Source: Eunapius fragilis (taxonomy: Eukaryota > Porifera > Demospongiae > Spongillida > Spongillidae). Taken from it: a DNA stretch of 64,000 bases. Positions 1-10,610 of this stretch are shown here, piece by piece. The notes below the pieces were generated by a model. That model worked only from the letters and a program-made list of their open reading frames with translations, was not told the DNA's origin and made no database searches. The translations under genes were made by a program, and so were the position numbers. The stretch is from positions 1,655,272 to 1,719,271 of the forward strand of contig OY811984.1 of the NCBI GenBank assembly GCA_963681505.1, read 5' to 3'. Each line of letters starts with the position of its first letter. Position 1 is the stretch's first letter.

Positions 1-129
1 ACTCCAATTACCTGAGGGAGCTTAGTTTCTGTCTAATTCACTTTGTTCAACCGACAGAAACGTGTATTTACAACTCAATGGGACTGGCCACTGGCCATAT
101 CCCCAGCCAGCACATCTGACAAAATTTGC

Positions 130-478
130 TAGGTGGGGGTAGGCGGTGTGGTGGGGATAGTGCTGGGTGGGGATAGTGCTTGGGGATAGTGCTGGGTGGG
201 GATAGTGCTTGGGGATAGTGCTGGGTGGGGATAGCGCTGGATGGGGACAGTGCTGGGTGGGGATAGTGCTGGGTGGGGATAGCGCTGAATGGGGATAGTG
301 CTGGGTGAGGATAGTGCTGGGTGGGGATAGTGCTGGGTGGGAATAGCGCTGAATGGGGATAATGCTGGATGGGGATAGTGCTGGGTGGGGATAGCGCTGA
401 ATGGGGATAGTGCTGGGTGGGGATAGTGCTGGGTGGAGATGGTGTTAGATGGAGATGGTGCTGGGTGGGGATAGAGAT
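130..478. repeat. minisatellite, about 16-bp unit
   Basis: Tandem copies of a unit like GGGGATAGTGCTGGGT with variants (agcgct, gaatgg), roughly 20 copies. The open frame across it on the minus strand is a by-product of the repeat. Bases 1-129 hold nothing I recognise. Confidence 0.9.
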
Positions 479-771
479 GGGTGGAATACCCTAGCCCACC
501 ACACTCCATGTGTGGGTGGGAGAAAAAATTGCATTGTTTCTTGATCTCAACTGGCCCATTGACTAAGACACCCCCCCTCCCACCACCACCCCCTCCTGGG
601 TTTTTTCCTGTAATAGTTTTCTGGCCAAGAAGACATTGAAAAGCAATGTTTCCAATTGGGTAGCTTACGTTGTTTTCCCATCATACCCCCTAGCTGGGTG
701 GAGCCTTATATCCACCTAACTTTCACAGAGATGCTAACTTCCACTGGTCAGTTTTGGCGTGAGAACAAGCC

Positions 772-954
772 CCTCACCCCTAGTCTCGTACCCAGACCCA
801 ATAAGGTAACAGCATGCGGGTGGATTACATCACCACTGCATTCAGTATAACGGTCTGCTGAAACGACTAGGGTTTTCTTGTGCCAACGTTATACAGAACG
901 CTGGTGATGTAGTCCACCCACTGCTGTGGACGTTATAGGGTCTGGGTACGAGAC
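772..954. mobile_element. palindromic MITE-like element
   Basis: Imperfect inverted repeat of about 180 bp. The left end reads GTCTCGTACCCAGACCC and the right end GGGTCTGGGTACGAGAC. The inner arms also pair (CATCACCACTGC with the GTGGTGATG-type block near 905, and TATAACG with CGTTATA). No ORF. A diverged relative may lie near 20580-20650, which shares a 'ggtgatgta...ccactgctgtgga...acgaga' order. No clear target duplication seen. The rest of 479-1189 holds nothing recognisable. Confidence 0.55.
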
Positions 955-1189
955 CCCCTTTACCAGCGAATTTATTAGAGCTTGTAACGAAGCTAAATGA
1001 ATAGAAGTCATCTTTGCCCTCATCACAACATACCGATAAATGTGAGGGGAGGGAGGGCCCGGCCGAATGCATAAGAGTACATCTCTGCCATCCTATATTA
1101 TTGATATTTTCGGTTATTACGTAATGTGGTTATTACCACGTTACAACAGAGGGGGAAAAAAGGAGGGAGTGTCGTCACGGGACTTTTAA

Positions 1190-3476
1190 ATGGCAGCTCC
1201 GACGCGAGGTCCTACGTACAAGGTTATTCTTCTAGGGGAGCTGGGCGTCGGTAAAACATCGCTATTCAGGCGGCTGAAGGATAACGTTTTCGACGAGTTT
1301 CAGACCGCCACCACCGGCATCGACAGCTGCACAAAAGTTGTTAAAGTAGAAGGACAACAGGTTATGGTGAGTTATATTTTGAGTGACGGGTGCGTGGCAT
1401 ATACGCGCATGTGTGTGTGTAGCGCACGTGTTACTTAGCTACTGCGGCATACGTTGGTTTCCCACTTGTATCAGTCACTCCGACATCCCATTCCACGCCC
1501 CTCCTCTCTCCACCCACGTCTCTCCATCAGCCCTCCTCCTCCCCTCCTCTCCTCCTCCTCCTCCTCCCCCAGCTTTGTCTGCTTTCCCTTCAAGTTAAAA
1601 TAAAAGCACATAGAAGGGCTAGCTTAGGATGCGAGCAGTAATCATAGCAGTTGATGCGACTAATGAACCGTGCCTTGTAGGAGGTACGTATCAGCAAATC
1701 ACTGGAATTCCCATACCTTCACACCTGTTGTAACCTATTCCATACATCACATGTGCTGAATTAGGTCCATACAGTTTAACATGAAAATATGCAGACACGT
1801 TTGTTCCTTGCACTTTCTGTTCCCACAGCCATTTCCTTAATTCCCCGTCTTTCCTCCCTCTCTCTTCCTCCTCCCTCTCACCCTTCCTCTTCCTCTTCTC
1901 CCTCTTTCTCACCTCCCCTACCACTCTCCCTCTCTTTTCCTCCTCCCCTCCCTATTCTCCCTCCTCCCCTCTCTATTCGCCCTCCTCTCCCTCCTCCCTC
2001 CCTCCTCCTCCTCCCCTCCCTATTCTCCCTCCCCTCTCTATTCGCCCTCCTCTCCCTCCTCCCTCCCTATTCTCCCTCCTCCCCTCCCTATTCTCCCTCC
2101 CCCCCTCCTATACCCACTTTGTCCTTCTGGGCAGGACCATGTACACCTGTATACCCACTTTGTCCTTCTGGGCAGTACCATGTACACCTGTATACCCACT
2201 TTGTCCTTCTGGGCAGGACCATGTACACCTGTATACCCACTTTGTCCTTCTGGGCAGGACCATGTACACCTGTATACCCACTTTGTCCTTCTGGGCAGGA
2301 CCATGTGCACCTGTATACCCACTTTGTCCTTCTGGGCAGGACCATGTACACCTGTATACCCACTTTGTCCTTCTGGGCAGGACCATGTACACTTGTATAC
2401 CCACTTTGTCCTTCTGGGCAGTACCATGTACACCTGTATACCCACTTTGTCCTTCTGGGCAGGACCATGTGCACCTGTATACCCACTTTGTCCTTCAGGG
2501 CAGGACCATGTGCACCTGTATACCCACTTTGTCCTTCTGGGCAGGACCATGTACACCTGTATACCCACTTTGTCCTTCTGGGCAGGACCATGTACACCTG
2601 TATACCCACTTTGTCCTTCTGGGCAGGACCATGTGCACCTGTATACCCACTTTGTCCTTCTGGGCAGGACCATGTACACCATGTATACCCACTTTGTCCT
2701 TCTGGGCAGGACCGTGTACACCTGTATACCCACTTTGTCCTTCTGGGCAGGACCATGTACACCATGTATACCCACTTTGTCCTTCTGGGCAGGACCGTGT
2801 ACACCTGTATACCCACTTTGTCCTTCTGGGCAGGACCATGTACACCTGTATACCCACTTTGTCCTTCTGGGCAGGGCCGTGTACACCTGTATACCCACTT
2901 TGTCCTTCTGGGCAGGACCATGTGCACCTGTATACCCACTTTGTCCTTCTGGGCAGGACCATGTACACCTGTATACCCAAAACTTTGTGCAGGACCACAT
3001 GCATACATCCAGTGCAGGTTGGGTCGTGGAGTGGACCAATGAGATTTGCTGCTGTATTGACCCCACCCAAATACCCACACCACACATACTGCTCTGGTCA
3101 GTAGTGCATAGCTTTCCGCATCACATGACCAAATTGTTAATTTGTCCAGTTATGTAGACGTGCACTCCGACAGGGGGTATTAGTGACTAGAATGCACACG
3201 CACACGCACACACACACACACACACACACATATACAAGCACGCGCAAGCACACTCGCACACACAAAGGATAGTTAGTTATATTCCAGCCCCATAGGGGTG
3301 ATCAAGTTTTCAATGCTGCCCTATGATTGGAGTCTGATACCCCCACCATAGCAAAGTCTAAAGTTAGGCTACTTGTGATAATTCAGTGAACATGTCTTGC
3401 CCACTTGGTACCAAGGCAATGGCAGGCACAATTGGACACTAATAAATGAAGCAGCAAACATATCTACCTTGCCATT

Positions 3477-3567
<91 letters not shown>

Positions 3568-5216
3568 TGTAGTTGTTTTGCTGTTATCATTGCATTGCTA
3601 GTAATGGTCATTATAGGGTGGATGGTGGTGGTGGTGGGGGGGGGGGGGGGGGGGGGGGGGGAGAGCTGCAATAGTGGCTGGATGGTACTTGGTGGATCCC
3701 CTGTTCCAAAAGGAAAACTACAAGTTTAAAAATAAAAAACTGCCACAGCTGTTACAAGCACTAGGTGTGCATAAGCAATAATGACAGTGTTAGCTGGTGA
3801 TTTTTCATCTCTCTTCAATTAGAACCATGTCTTTTTAATACTTCTTTAACATACACCCCACACACACATGCACACATGCTACCCCACACACATGCACACA
3901 TGTGCGCACCACATGTACACGTGTGCCCTAAACATTGGCTGTTGTGACCTGGTAGCTTTGCACAAATGTACTATTGTTCCAGCCAAATTCAGTTGTTCTC
4001 TTTGATGGGTCTACTCAAAGGCGTTTCCACACTAGCAGAGGCAATGCGGATCGATCCGGTTTGCCTTTGCTAGTGCGGAAACGCCTTAATAGACATGAAC
4101 TGTTTATAACTGGATACAGTTCAGCTAATGTATCATAGATAATCATCATCACCACCACCCCACCTGATCATCACCTCTTCTCCCACCTGACCATCGCTAC
4201 CCTCCTTACCCCCCCCTGATCTGATCTTCACCTACTGCTGCCTCATCCTCCACCTGGTCATCACCATCACTTCCTCTTTACACACCTGATCATCACCCAT
4301 CACTAACCTTTCACCTGATCATCACCATCACTACCTCTTTACTCACCTGGTTGTCACCGTCACTCCCCTCTTCCTCCACCTGATCTCACCTCCCGTCACT
4401 GCCCTCTTCACCTGACATCCTCCACCTGTTGATCACGACCTCCTTTCCCACCTGATCATCACCCATCACTACCTGATCATCATCTACCACTACCCTCCCT
4501 TACCACCTGATAATCTGATCATCAGCCATCACTACCCTCTTTCTTCACCTGACTTTTTTCACCTGTTCATCACCTATTGATCACTACCCTCCTTACCCAC
4601 CTGATCATCACCCATCACTATCCTCTTCCTACGTCTGATCTCATCACCCATCACTACCCTAATCCTTCACCTGATCATCACCACCCATCTACATACCTCC
4701 GCCACCCATTCAGCACACACAACTCTACTAATCCAAAGTGTATTGAGTGGATATCTCTGTTACATATCCTTATTTTGATACCGGCAGCTTAGCATCTGGG
4801 ACACGGCAGGTGTTGAACGGTTCCGAACTCTGACCCGTAACTACTACAGGAATGCACATGCCACGGTGTTTGTGTACAACATGGCAGATGCTGTCACACT
4901 TCATTATCTCTCCCAGTGGATTAAGGATGCCCAGAACTTTGCACCCAATGCCCTTCGGATGCTGATTGGGAACAAGTCTGACCTTGATGCTGGCGTGGAC
5001 GAAACCACAGTAAAGCAATTTGCACAGCTGCATGAATTCGAACTTCAGTTTCATGTGTCGTGTAAAAAGAACACGGGCATTGCAGAATCATTTGATGAGC
5101 TGGCCAAAGTGCTGCACAAGTATCCCGAAGGGAGGCCGCATGTTGACGTGCAGCCACAGGGAGAAAATGTAGAAATGAGTGTCACCAGAAAATCAGAGAG
5201 TAAGTGCAGTTGCTGA
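1190..5216 (+). CDS. Rab-like small GTPase RLG1 (two exons)
   Basis: Join 1190-1366 and 4788-5216, about 201 aa, normal Rab length. The donor is ATG|GTGAGT and the acceptor CCGGCAG|CTT; the intron is phase 0. Exon 1 gives YKVILLGELGVGKTS (G1/P-loop) and TTGID in switch I, keeping the Mg-binding Thr. Exon 2 gives IWDTAGVERF (G3), NYYRNAH, GNKSDL (G4) and SCKKN in place of SAK (G5). It ends in KCSC, a Rab-type double-cysteine motif for geranylgeranylation. The family binds GTP and acts at membranes in trafficking. The catalytic Gln after DTAG is Val, and the Ras-12 position is Leu, so hydrolysis is probably weak (inference). It is the first gene of the nine-gene cluster; its intron of 3.4 kb is the longest in the cluster and is filled with repeats. 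The start is the first ATG before the core and leaves 9 residues ahead of the first strand. Confidence 0.9.
1846..2107. repeat. CT-rich low-complexity tract in RLG1 intron
   Basis: Almost pure C/T on the plus strand (ccctcctcccctccctattct and similar), running straight into the 41-bp minisatellite. Not coding. Confidence 0.8.
2108..2985. repeat. 41-bp minisatellite, about 21 copies
   Basis: The unit is 41 bp and contains TTTGTCCTTCTGGGCAGGAC followed by catGTACACCTGTATACCCAC. Copies are highly uniform (gtac/gtgc, cag/cat variants). Because 41 is not a multiple of 3, successive copies step through all frames, which explains the long open frames on both strands. It lies inside the RLG1 intron. 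Each unit holds a pyrimidine-rich stretch followed by CAG|G that resembles a 3' splice site. Confidence 0.95.
3190..3660. repeat. CA and TG microsatellites and a poly-G tract
   Basis: (CA)n at about 3192-3232, (TG)n at about 3477-3565 and a G run at about 3636-3660, all in the RLG1 intron. Confidence 0.9.
4018..4087. other. 70-nt near-perfect hairpin in RLG1 intron
   Basis: Two 27-nt arms, AAGGCGTTTCCACACTAGCA... and its complement ...TGCTAGTGCGGAAACGCCTT, differ at two positions only. The loop holds the palindrome CGGATCGATCCG. It could be a very small MITE or a small-RNA precursor; the sequence alone does not decide. Confidence 0.7.
4138..4700. repeat. degenerate CACCTGATCATCACC-type repeat
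   Basis: Loose tandem array of CACCTGATCATCACC and CATCACTACCCTC words with irregular spacing. It ends about 90 bp before exon 2 of RLG1 and provides the pyrimidine-rich end of the intron. Confidence 0.7.
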
Positions 5217-6030
5217 TGTGCCTTTGGCCTCTGTTTGTATTATATACAATTATTTGTGTTTCATATTATTCTTGCCTGTCTCAGACACACAAAGAGCATT
5301 TGTAATGTGTGATTTGTTGATTTTTTTTTAAATCGTTGAACAGTTCTTGTTCTCTATAAGATTGAATAGGGTATTGAGGGATGAGGAGTGTTGATGGGAC
5401 TAGGTGTAGTTGAGGTCGGTTTTATATGGGATATTATGTCCATAAATTCAAAAAACAATCGTCTCTGCTGGTTTCAACTCTATACGCACTGGGTTTTTGT
5501 GATTTGAGCATCTTGTACAAAAGCTCGTGCTGAACACGTGCATCCCAACGTAATGCACATGCGCACACATACCTTTGTGCATACACTGGTGCAGATGATG
5601 AGGGGGGGGGGCAGTCCCTTGCCCTGCCCAGTTATGAAATTATTCATGTTTGTGGGTTCTTTCCTGGCCCTGAGTGTAGGGGGAACCTTTTTTCAGGTAT
5701 TGGTTGTCTGGAACTCCTTCAATGCTGTAGATATTTCATGAAGTACTAACCCAGACTATTCGAAAGTATGCTTGCGGGCAAAGTTATATTATCACGTGAT
5801 TAAAGAACTCTATACCCGATTATGGCCTTTGGTGCATGACGCTGTTCTACATTTCTTTTATTCGCCAATTGTAGCGCACAGGAACTAAAATGGTGGATAG
5901 TGACGGTCGCTATGTACCGATAGTCTAGGGCCCTCCGATGTTAGAGCCCCACCCCAGTGTCCCGCTCCACCTCTCGATGAATTTAGCGGGCCTGAGCCCC
6001 ACCCCCAACACACATTTTGCTGACCACTCA
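5217..6030. other. intergenic RLG1-RLG2
   Basis: About 800 bp with no gene or transposon recognised. It contains a short G run near 5603 and a CACGTG word near 5795. The ATG at 5938 is in frame with RLG2 but gives a proline-rich leader unlike its paralogues. Confidence 0.5.
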
Positions 6031-6256
6031 ATGGCGACTCGCACCTGCAAGGTAGTTATGGTAGGAAACGTAGGCGTAGGGAAGACAACTATTTTCTGCT
6101 ACCTGAAAAAGAACAGCGTGGTCCCTCAGCAGGACGCTGGGGCAGGTGAGGATAGAAACTATCGAGACTCCTGCACAAAGACGTTTGATATTTCAGCCAA
6201 GGAATCGATAAAGGTATAAGTAATATGGCGTGTCGCTAGTCAACACACACACGCAC

Positions 6257-6309
<53 letters not shown>

Positions 6310-6828
6310 CCCACACATCGCTGTCACAAGCACAACTTATATAGCAAATCCCCATATGTTTTTACACGCGTCACATCTCCCCAGATCGATATCTGGGACA
6401 CAGGAGGAACGGAGACTTATAAAACGGTGCCAACCAATTATTACAGGAACGCGGAAGCCGTGATTCTGGTTTACGATGTGAGTAACCAGAGGAGTGTGGA
6501 TAGTTTGCGAGCATGGGTCGAAGATGCCCGGAATGCGGTCCCCAAGGCGCTGCTTGTGCTGCTAGGAAACAAAAATGACTTGAAAGACGAAACGGACGTA
6601 ACGGCCGACAGAATAGCCGACGAAAACGACATCAAGATGCATTACAGAGTCTCTGCCAAATACGAAGATGGGTTGGACGAAGCTTTAAAAATCGTCGCTC
6701 GCGAGCTGCACGCAAAACGGCGCCCAACGGCTGGACCGGGACAAACGAAAAATAGGGCGAACACGGAGGGCGAGGTCACAGTAACTCAAAGTCAGCCCGC
6801 GGTCGGAAAACACGGCTGCTGTGGATAG
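6031..6828 (+). CDS. Rab-like small GTPase RLG2 (two exons)
   Basis: Join 6031-6213 and 6385-6828, about 208 aa. Splice sites are AAG|GTATAAG and TCCCCAG|ATC, phase 0, at the cluster's common position. Visible motifs are GNVGVGKTT (G1), IWDTGGTETY (G3), NYYRNAE, LLGNKNDL (G4) and VSAKYE (G5), with C-terminal HGCCG. The Gln after DTxG is Thr, the residue before the last Gly is Gly rather than Ala, and Ras-12 is Val. Switch I is unrecognisable: an acidic and Gly/Asn-rich insert replaces the usual T-I/V-G block, so Mg and effector contacts are doubtful. The start at 6031 matches the short N-termini of its paralogues; an in-frame ATG at 5938 is possible. The 171-bp intron carries a (CA)n run. Closest in style to RLG3 (shared WDTGGTE and SCTK/RCNK blocks). 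Confidence 0.88.
6242..6306. repeat. (CA)n microsatellite in RLG2 intron
   Basis: About 65 bp of CA dinucleotides with two CG interruptions; it makes up over a third of the intron. Confidence 0.95.
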
Positions 6829-7260
6829 AAAAAGAGCGCGCGGCATTCATTTGAAATTAAGTTCTGCATGAATGTTGGACTTTTACTGAATGCCACATGC
6901 AAACTGATGTACCGACATTTTTGCCACAGGCAGAATGCATGGAATTACATGCGTGCATATGGAATCACACATCTGCATGATACTCATACCGATCCCCCCC
7001 CCCTCCCCTTAGTTTATCACCCTTCCCCGAGTGCTGTATATTATATGGGATCGTGGCAGCGAAAAGGGACCTAACGCATATTTATTCAAGGTTTCAAATT
7101 ATTTCATTTTCTAGGTGACACCCGGCTATGTCCTCTACAACTTCATTCTTACGCGCTGGAAATAAAGTTACAGTGGCATGAATTTGTAATTACGCATATA
7201 CATTTTAATAGCACGCGTCAACTTTGAAGTTCCTTCCTGGAAAATTTTTATGCGCTATGT

Positions 7261-8136
7261 ACAGTTCATGACAAAATTTCCGCGATCCAAGTATTATTTT
7301 TAAAAATCCATTCCGTTTGAATGATAATTATAACGTCCGAACCGTAAACGCTATACAGGTCCTATTTTCAAGTCTTAACTTCATACTACACCATTTCTCT
7401 ATTAATGGCGCAATACATTTTTGGGGTCTTGTACTTGCTTTGTGCCAGTATTACAAAGTCCGATACCCCACAGGGTTTGAATCCGCCATAACTTTCGGCA
7501 GGAGTTGGTTGGGCGTAGCCCGACCTTCGCGTATTGGCCAATGCGCGAGGGTCGGGCTACGCCCAACTAGGCAGGAGTTACTGTATTCAAATCACTTCAA
7601 ATTCGGTTTGTAGGTAGAGAGGTCCTGTACCTATTGATTTGTTCAATTTTTACTTCATCCGTTACGGAGATATAGCTGTTCAAAGTGCGTGCACGGTTCC
7701 CGCTCGATTCGATCGTGTCAATGATTTAGGCACCCGCCTCCCATACATTGATTGCTTAAATCATTGGCGCGAATCGAGCGGGAAACCGTGCACGCACTTT
7801 GAACAGCTATATCTCCGTAACGGATGAAGTAAAATTAACGAACAGAACAAATCAATAGGTACAGGATCTCTCTACCTACAAACCGAATTTGAAGCGATTT
7901 GATTACTCCTGCCGAAAGTTATAGTGGGTTCAAACCTTGTGGGGTATCGGACGTTATAATACTGGCACGGAGCAAGTACAAGACCCCAAAATGTATTTTA
8001 CCATATAGAGAAATGGTGCAATATGAAGACTTGTAAATAGGATCTGGATTGCGTTTACGGTTCGGACTTTATAACGATTCAAACGCAATGGATTTTTAAA
8101 ACTGGTACTTGGATCACGAAATTTTGTCGTGAACTA
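7261..8136. mobile_element. foldback element FB1, long inverted repeat
   Basis: About 876 bp whose halves are inverted copies of each other. The left end starts ACAGTTCATGACAAAATTTC and the right end closes GAAATTTTGTCGTGAACT. Matching blocks in both arms include AAATCCATT..GTTTGAAT, CGTCCGAACCGTAAACG, GTCCGATACCCCACA, TTTCGGCAGGAGT and ATCCGTTACGGAGATATAGC. The centre lies near 7750. There is no convincing ORF. Relatives occur at 12424, 31507, 42928, 47272 and in each of the three units on the right. Bases 6829-7260 hold no recognised feature. Confidence 0.8.
7507..7569. mobile_element. 63-bp palindromic mini-insert inside FB1
   Basis: GTTGGGCGTAGCCCGACC pairs with GGTCGGGCTACGCCCAAC around a TTGGCCAA centre. 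The insert is flanked by the direct repeat GGCAGGAGTT (7497-7506 and 7570-7579). Related foldback copies have only one GGCAGGAGT at this spot and lack the insert, so it is a late insertion with a target duplication. Confidence 0.7.
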
Positions 8137-8201
8137 CTATATATAGCGTAAATGCACGTCATGCACTTCCTCAATGTCCCCATTTCCTGCGGCGTTGAAT
8201 C

Positions 8202-8239
8202 ACATTTCGGCGCCTGTGCACATGCAGGCGCCGAAATGT
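8202..8239. other. 38-nt perfect hairpin
   Basis: ACATTTCGGCGCCTG and its exact complement CAGGCGCCGAAATGT around TGCACATG. It stands alone just outside FB1. Could be a terminator-like or tiny mobile hairpin; function unknown. Confidence 0.6.
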
Positions 8240-9051
8240 AAAATTAGATATCAATCCTTCTCAAACCCTCCTTACTCTATAGGCCTTCTCTGTTAGGAAA
8301 CATGCTGGAAAATTTTTTGCACGTGGAACAACTTATGCCACTTAATTCAGGGCCGGGACAAATGGTCGGGTCTGTGGGCTTTAGCCCAGATCACTTTTTC
8401 ACAATAAAAAAATACAATGATTGATGCGTAACATTTGGCTATGATATACAGACAGGTTGTCCATTGCATTAAGAATCTGGAGCATGGGCTCGCATTTAAA
8501 AAAACGGTGCATGCAATATGCGATTGTCGTGCGGATTACAATTGCGTCATGTAATTACTTATTCATATATCAGTAAGCCCGCGACCATTTTGTGAATAAC
8601 AGGCGTGAATGTTTAGAAGGGACCAAGTCCTTTCGATTATTTTCCTAGCCATGCTGTATTTACCGAAGATGAAATAAAGTTTTGCTGGGAAACGTTCACT
8701 GATGCATGTAATGGATTGAGAGAAAGACTGACACGCACGCATTTTTTGGTTGCGTGCGCGGCTGTCTTATAGCCTCTATAATTGGAATAATTATGACCAA
8801 TGAAAAATCCCACATTTGGTTAACTTTATCAGTTTTACTGTATCCTTGATCCCTCCCCTTTCCCATCCCCCTTCCCCTCCCACCCCCTTCCCCATCCCCT
8901 CCCATCCTCCCATCTCCCACCCCCTCCCATCTCCCATCCCCTCCCCTACTCTTTCAGCTCTCCTCTCCTCACATCATTTGATGTGTACCGCTATGTATTC
9001 ACGCTCCCCACCATCGTGCGCACGTGCACACACAGCAAGCACACACACACG

Positions 9052-9138
<87 letters not shown>

Positions 9139-9516
9139 CACACCATATACCACCTAAACTGGAGGGCCATCACTTAGCCACATTGAAAAGTCATACAAAC
9201 TAAACCCGGATGTACATTTCGTACATTTCCAGCCCGACGTGTTGAATCCAATATTGAAGGCCTACATTTGATTTTTAGCAGTGTTTTGACTAGCACGAGC
9301 AGCGAAGTTCATGGTTACATCATTATTGTATTTCCTATACATATCACAATTACTGATTAAAATTAATGGTGTTTCCAGCTCGCACGCACGTTACACGTGC
9401 CCGCAAACTTCCATTGATTATTAGCATAACACGACAATGACGTAGCACAATGCCGATACGATTGTATATAATGTGATTTTCTATTCACATTATTTTATAT
9501 AATTTACAGAACTCAA
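8240..9516. repeat. intergenic RLG2-RLG3 with CT tract and (CA)n
   Basis: No gene seen. A C-rich CT tract lies at about 8845-8955 and a pure (CA)n block at about 9042-9135. The rest is ordinary AT-rich sequence. Confidence 0.7.
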
Positions 9517-10087
9517 ATGGAGAACAGCAGACGAGTGTCGTCCGCGGGGGAGTACAGAAGAGTGCGGACGTCTTCCACATTGGACAGCAATCGACTAGCC
9601 TCTGCCCGCACCAACAAGATAATTTTTCTAGGAAACCTAGGGGTGGGAAAGACAGCGTTATTCAATCGGATCAGAACTGGATCATATAAAGAAGATATCA
9701 ATAGTATATCGCGCGTCGATAGATGCAACAAGGCTTTTCAAATAAGTGAAAGCGAATCGATAATGGTAAGCGAATATAAAGCACATTAATATAAATGGGC
9801 GGATTACATGCAGTGTAGGGTAAAGGAAAGGAACAGGGTGGGTAGGGGGGAGATTGAGAAATTCAGAAAGGAAAAGAGAAGGGGAGAAAAGACGGTTTGG
9901 AGGAAGAGAGGGGAAGAGGAGAGAGAGGGAAAGATATCTGTGCATAGGAATACGTGTTCTGCATGTATGCATGTTCGTGGAAACGATTAATGAGCTAGGC
10001 CTGCATTGAAAAGTGCTTATTTACGTATACATGCTTTGTATGCTTGCATGTGTTAACGAAACAAAGGTCCAATGACAATAATATCTT

Positions 10088-10118
<31 letters not shown>

Positions 10119-10610
10119 AAGCTTGAGATATGGGACACGGGAGGCACCGAAGCATACAGGACGGTCACCACAAACTACTACAGGAACGCGCATGCGGCGA
10201 TCCTTGTTTATGACGTAACAGACGAGCGTTCGGTCCACGAGCTAGCTCAGTGGATCAGCGACGCCCAGGTGTACGCACCGAACGCCATCTGCATGATGCT
10301 CGGGAACAAGACAGACCTGAGCGTGAAGGACGCGCTAAGGCTCTCTGAGAACGCGACGAACAGCGCCGACCAGCTGGCCAGAGAGTACGACATCAAGCTG
10401 CACTTCAAGGTGTCTGCGAAGGACGACACGGCTGTGATGGAGGCGCTGGACACGTTGGCTCATCAACTGAGCGCGAAGGGAGGTTCGTCGTTCCCGCCGA
10501 CTGATCATGCGGTGTCACAGAAAACCGATTGTCACCGGGAACCTTCCATTGTGCTGAGAAATCCGCCCCCGAAGTCTTGGAGAAGACGCAAACTGTGCGT
10601 TAGACTATGA
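9517..10610 (+). CDS. Rab-like small GTPase RLG3 (two exons, CaaL end)
   Basis: Join 9517-9765 and 10122-10610, about 245 aa, the longest of the cluster. The donor is ATG|GTAAGC and the acceptor TCAAG|CTT, preceded by an all-C tract of about 30 bases. Phase 0, at the common position. The N-terminus has about 32 extra residues rich in Ser and Arg before the core. Motifs are FLGNLGVGKTA (G1), SISRVD in switch I (Thr replaced), IWDTGGTEAY (G3), NYYRNAH, MLGNKTDL (G4) and KVSAKDD (G5). The tail is basic and ends KLCVRL, which reads as a CaaX box ending in Leu (geranylgeranyltransferase I type) rather than a Rab CC or CXC end. Gln after DTxG is Thr; Ras-12 is Leu. Exon 2 is clearly more GC-rich than its neighbours. 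The ATG at 9517 opens the frame; no upstream ATG competes. Confidence 0.88.

Noticed and set aside
2038-3157. Long overlapping ORFs (up to 417 codons) on both strands
   Set aside because: They are the 41-bp minisatellite read in different frames; no domain, and all frames are open because the unit has few stops.
5938-6030. Upstream in-frame start for RLG2
   Set aside because: Would add a proline-rich leader absent from all paralogues; 6031 gives a normal N-terminus. Not excluded by sequence alone.
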